Origin: Deltaproteobacteria bacterium
GTDB lineage: Bacteria > Myxococcota_A > Polyangia > JAAYKL01
Length of the DNA: 6,802 nucleotides
NCBI GenBank assembly: GCA_011389755.1
Contig: JAABTR010000378.1
Coordinates: forward strand, 1 to 6,802
Reading direction: 5' to 3'
The notes beneath the pieces are model-generated. The model saw nothing but the letters and a program-made list of their open reading frames with translations. It did not search any database and was not told the DNA's origin. Below, piece by piece: positions 6,522 to 6,802 of the stretch; position 1 is the first letter of the stretch; every line of letters starts with the position of its first letter. The position numbers and the translations under genes were made by a program.

Positions 6522-6802
6522 GGGGCCACCTTGACCAGCGGCGTCCCGCCTGTGGAGAAGTAAACCGCGCGCGCCACGTCCGTAGCGGCGCCCCCGCACG
6601 CGCCCCCGTCAAACCGATTGAAGACCACCACCGCGCCGTCGTTCAGAGGCACATCGCCCACCGCTGTAGAAACCTCGACAATGGCGTCCGCCGGCTTGCC
6701 GCAGGCCCTGACCCACCCACTCGACGAGACCGCGCCGCCGCCTGCGTCGGTGTCGCTGTCCGAGTCGGCCGCCCCGCCGCCATCACAGGCGCCTTGGGCG
6801 AA
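6518..6802 (-). CDS. fimT: C-terminal end of a GspH/FimT-type minor pilin (partial)
   Basis: A minus-strand frame is open from the right edge to the TGA at 6518-6520, leaving 94 residues; the N-terminal class III signal lies outside the window. The visible part begins with a Gly/Ala/Asp/Ser tract (codons 6731-6784, DGGGAADSDSDTDAGGGA). It then reads SSSGWVRACGKP, DGAVVVFNRFDGGACAGG and ARAVYFSTGGTPLVKV. The order, a GW strand followed by a VVVFN-x-x-G strand and a final strand with a Gly turn, resembles the C-terminal domain of GspH/FimT/FimU pseudopilins. Three Cys are present, two of which (in RACGKP and GGACAGG) could pair. The stop overlaps the pilV start by ATGA, and FimT or FimU normally sits directly before PilV in such operons. 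The symbol rests as much on position as on sequence; another minor pilin class is possible. Confidence 0.65.
   Translation of the reverse strand, partial: FAQGACDGGGAADSDSDTDAGGGAVSSSGWVRACGKPADAIVEVSTAVGDVPLNDGAVVVFNRFDGGACGGAATDVARAVYFSTGGTPLVKVAP
6526..6532 (-). promoter_or_regulatory. Ribosome binding site of pilV
   Basis: On the minus strand AAGGTGG precedes the ATG at 6521, with the AAGG core 7 bases from the start codon. It lies inside the last codons of the FimT-like gene. This supports the start at 6521 over the longer in-frame start at 6599. Confidence 0.65.

Noticed and set aside
6522..6599. A longer PilV starting at 6599.
   Set aside because: The extra 26 residues would precede the class III leader with an Arg/Gly-rich segment and are coded inside the FimT-like gene. 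The ATG at 6521 has a ribosome site and yields a normal 11-residue leader.
1..6802. Search for CRISPR arrays, tRNA or rRNA genes, insertion sequence ends, terminators and promoters.
   Set aside because: Nearly every base is coding on one strand; I saw no regular spaced repeats, no tRNA-like fold, no transposase motifs or terminal inverted repeats and no hairpin followed by a T run. The operon promoter and terminator must be outside the window.

Overview
The window is one compact operon on the minus strand, with no gene supported on the plus strand. Read right to left it encodes the tip-complex proteins of a type IV pilus: the C-terminal end of a GspH/FimT-type minor pilin (right edge), then PilV, PilW, PilX and a very large PilY1-type adhesin that runs off the left edge. 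This is the classic minor-pilin order fimT/fimU-pilV-pilW-pilX-pilY1.

The DNA is GC-rich with strong G/C preference at third codon positions. The proteins are long, rich in Asp and Cys, and carry family motifs in diverged form. This fits a high-GC proteobacterial-type Gram-negative, and I lean towards the old Deltaproteobacteria (Myxococcota, Bradymonadales and relatives), where such minor-pilin/PilY1 clusters are known. That taxonomic guess is inference from composition and layout only.

Layout: 6518-6802 3' end of the FimT-like gene; 5916-6521 pilV; 4612-5919 pilW; 3959-4615 pilX; 1-3952 pilY1 (3' end missing). The first three junctions are identical 4-base ATGA overlaps and the fourth is a 6-base gap, so translation is probably coupled throughout. 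No intergenic stretch is long enough to hold a promoter, terminator or RNA gene. The operon promoter must lie beyond the right edge and its end beyond the left edge.

How the genes work together (known for the families): PilV, PilW, PilX and FimT/FimU are inner-membrane prepilins that form a priming complex with PilY1. The complex starts pilus assembly and is carried to the pilus tip, where PilY1 acts in adhesion, surface sensing and control of retraction.

I found no previously undescribed system. The parts worth a second look are inside the proteins: two disulfide-rich islands and a calcium-type loop in PilY1, a PilX signal without Glu+5, an acidic Gly/Asp/Ser tract in the FimT-like protein, and an extra segment in PilW.
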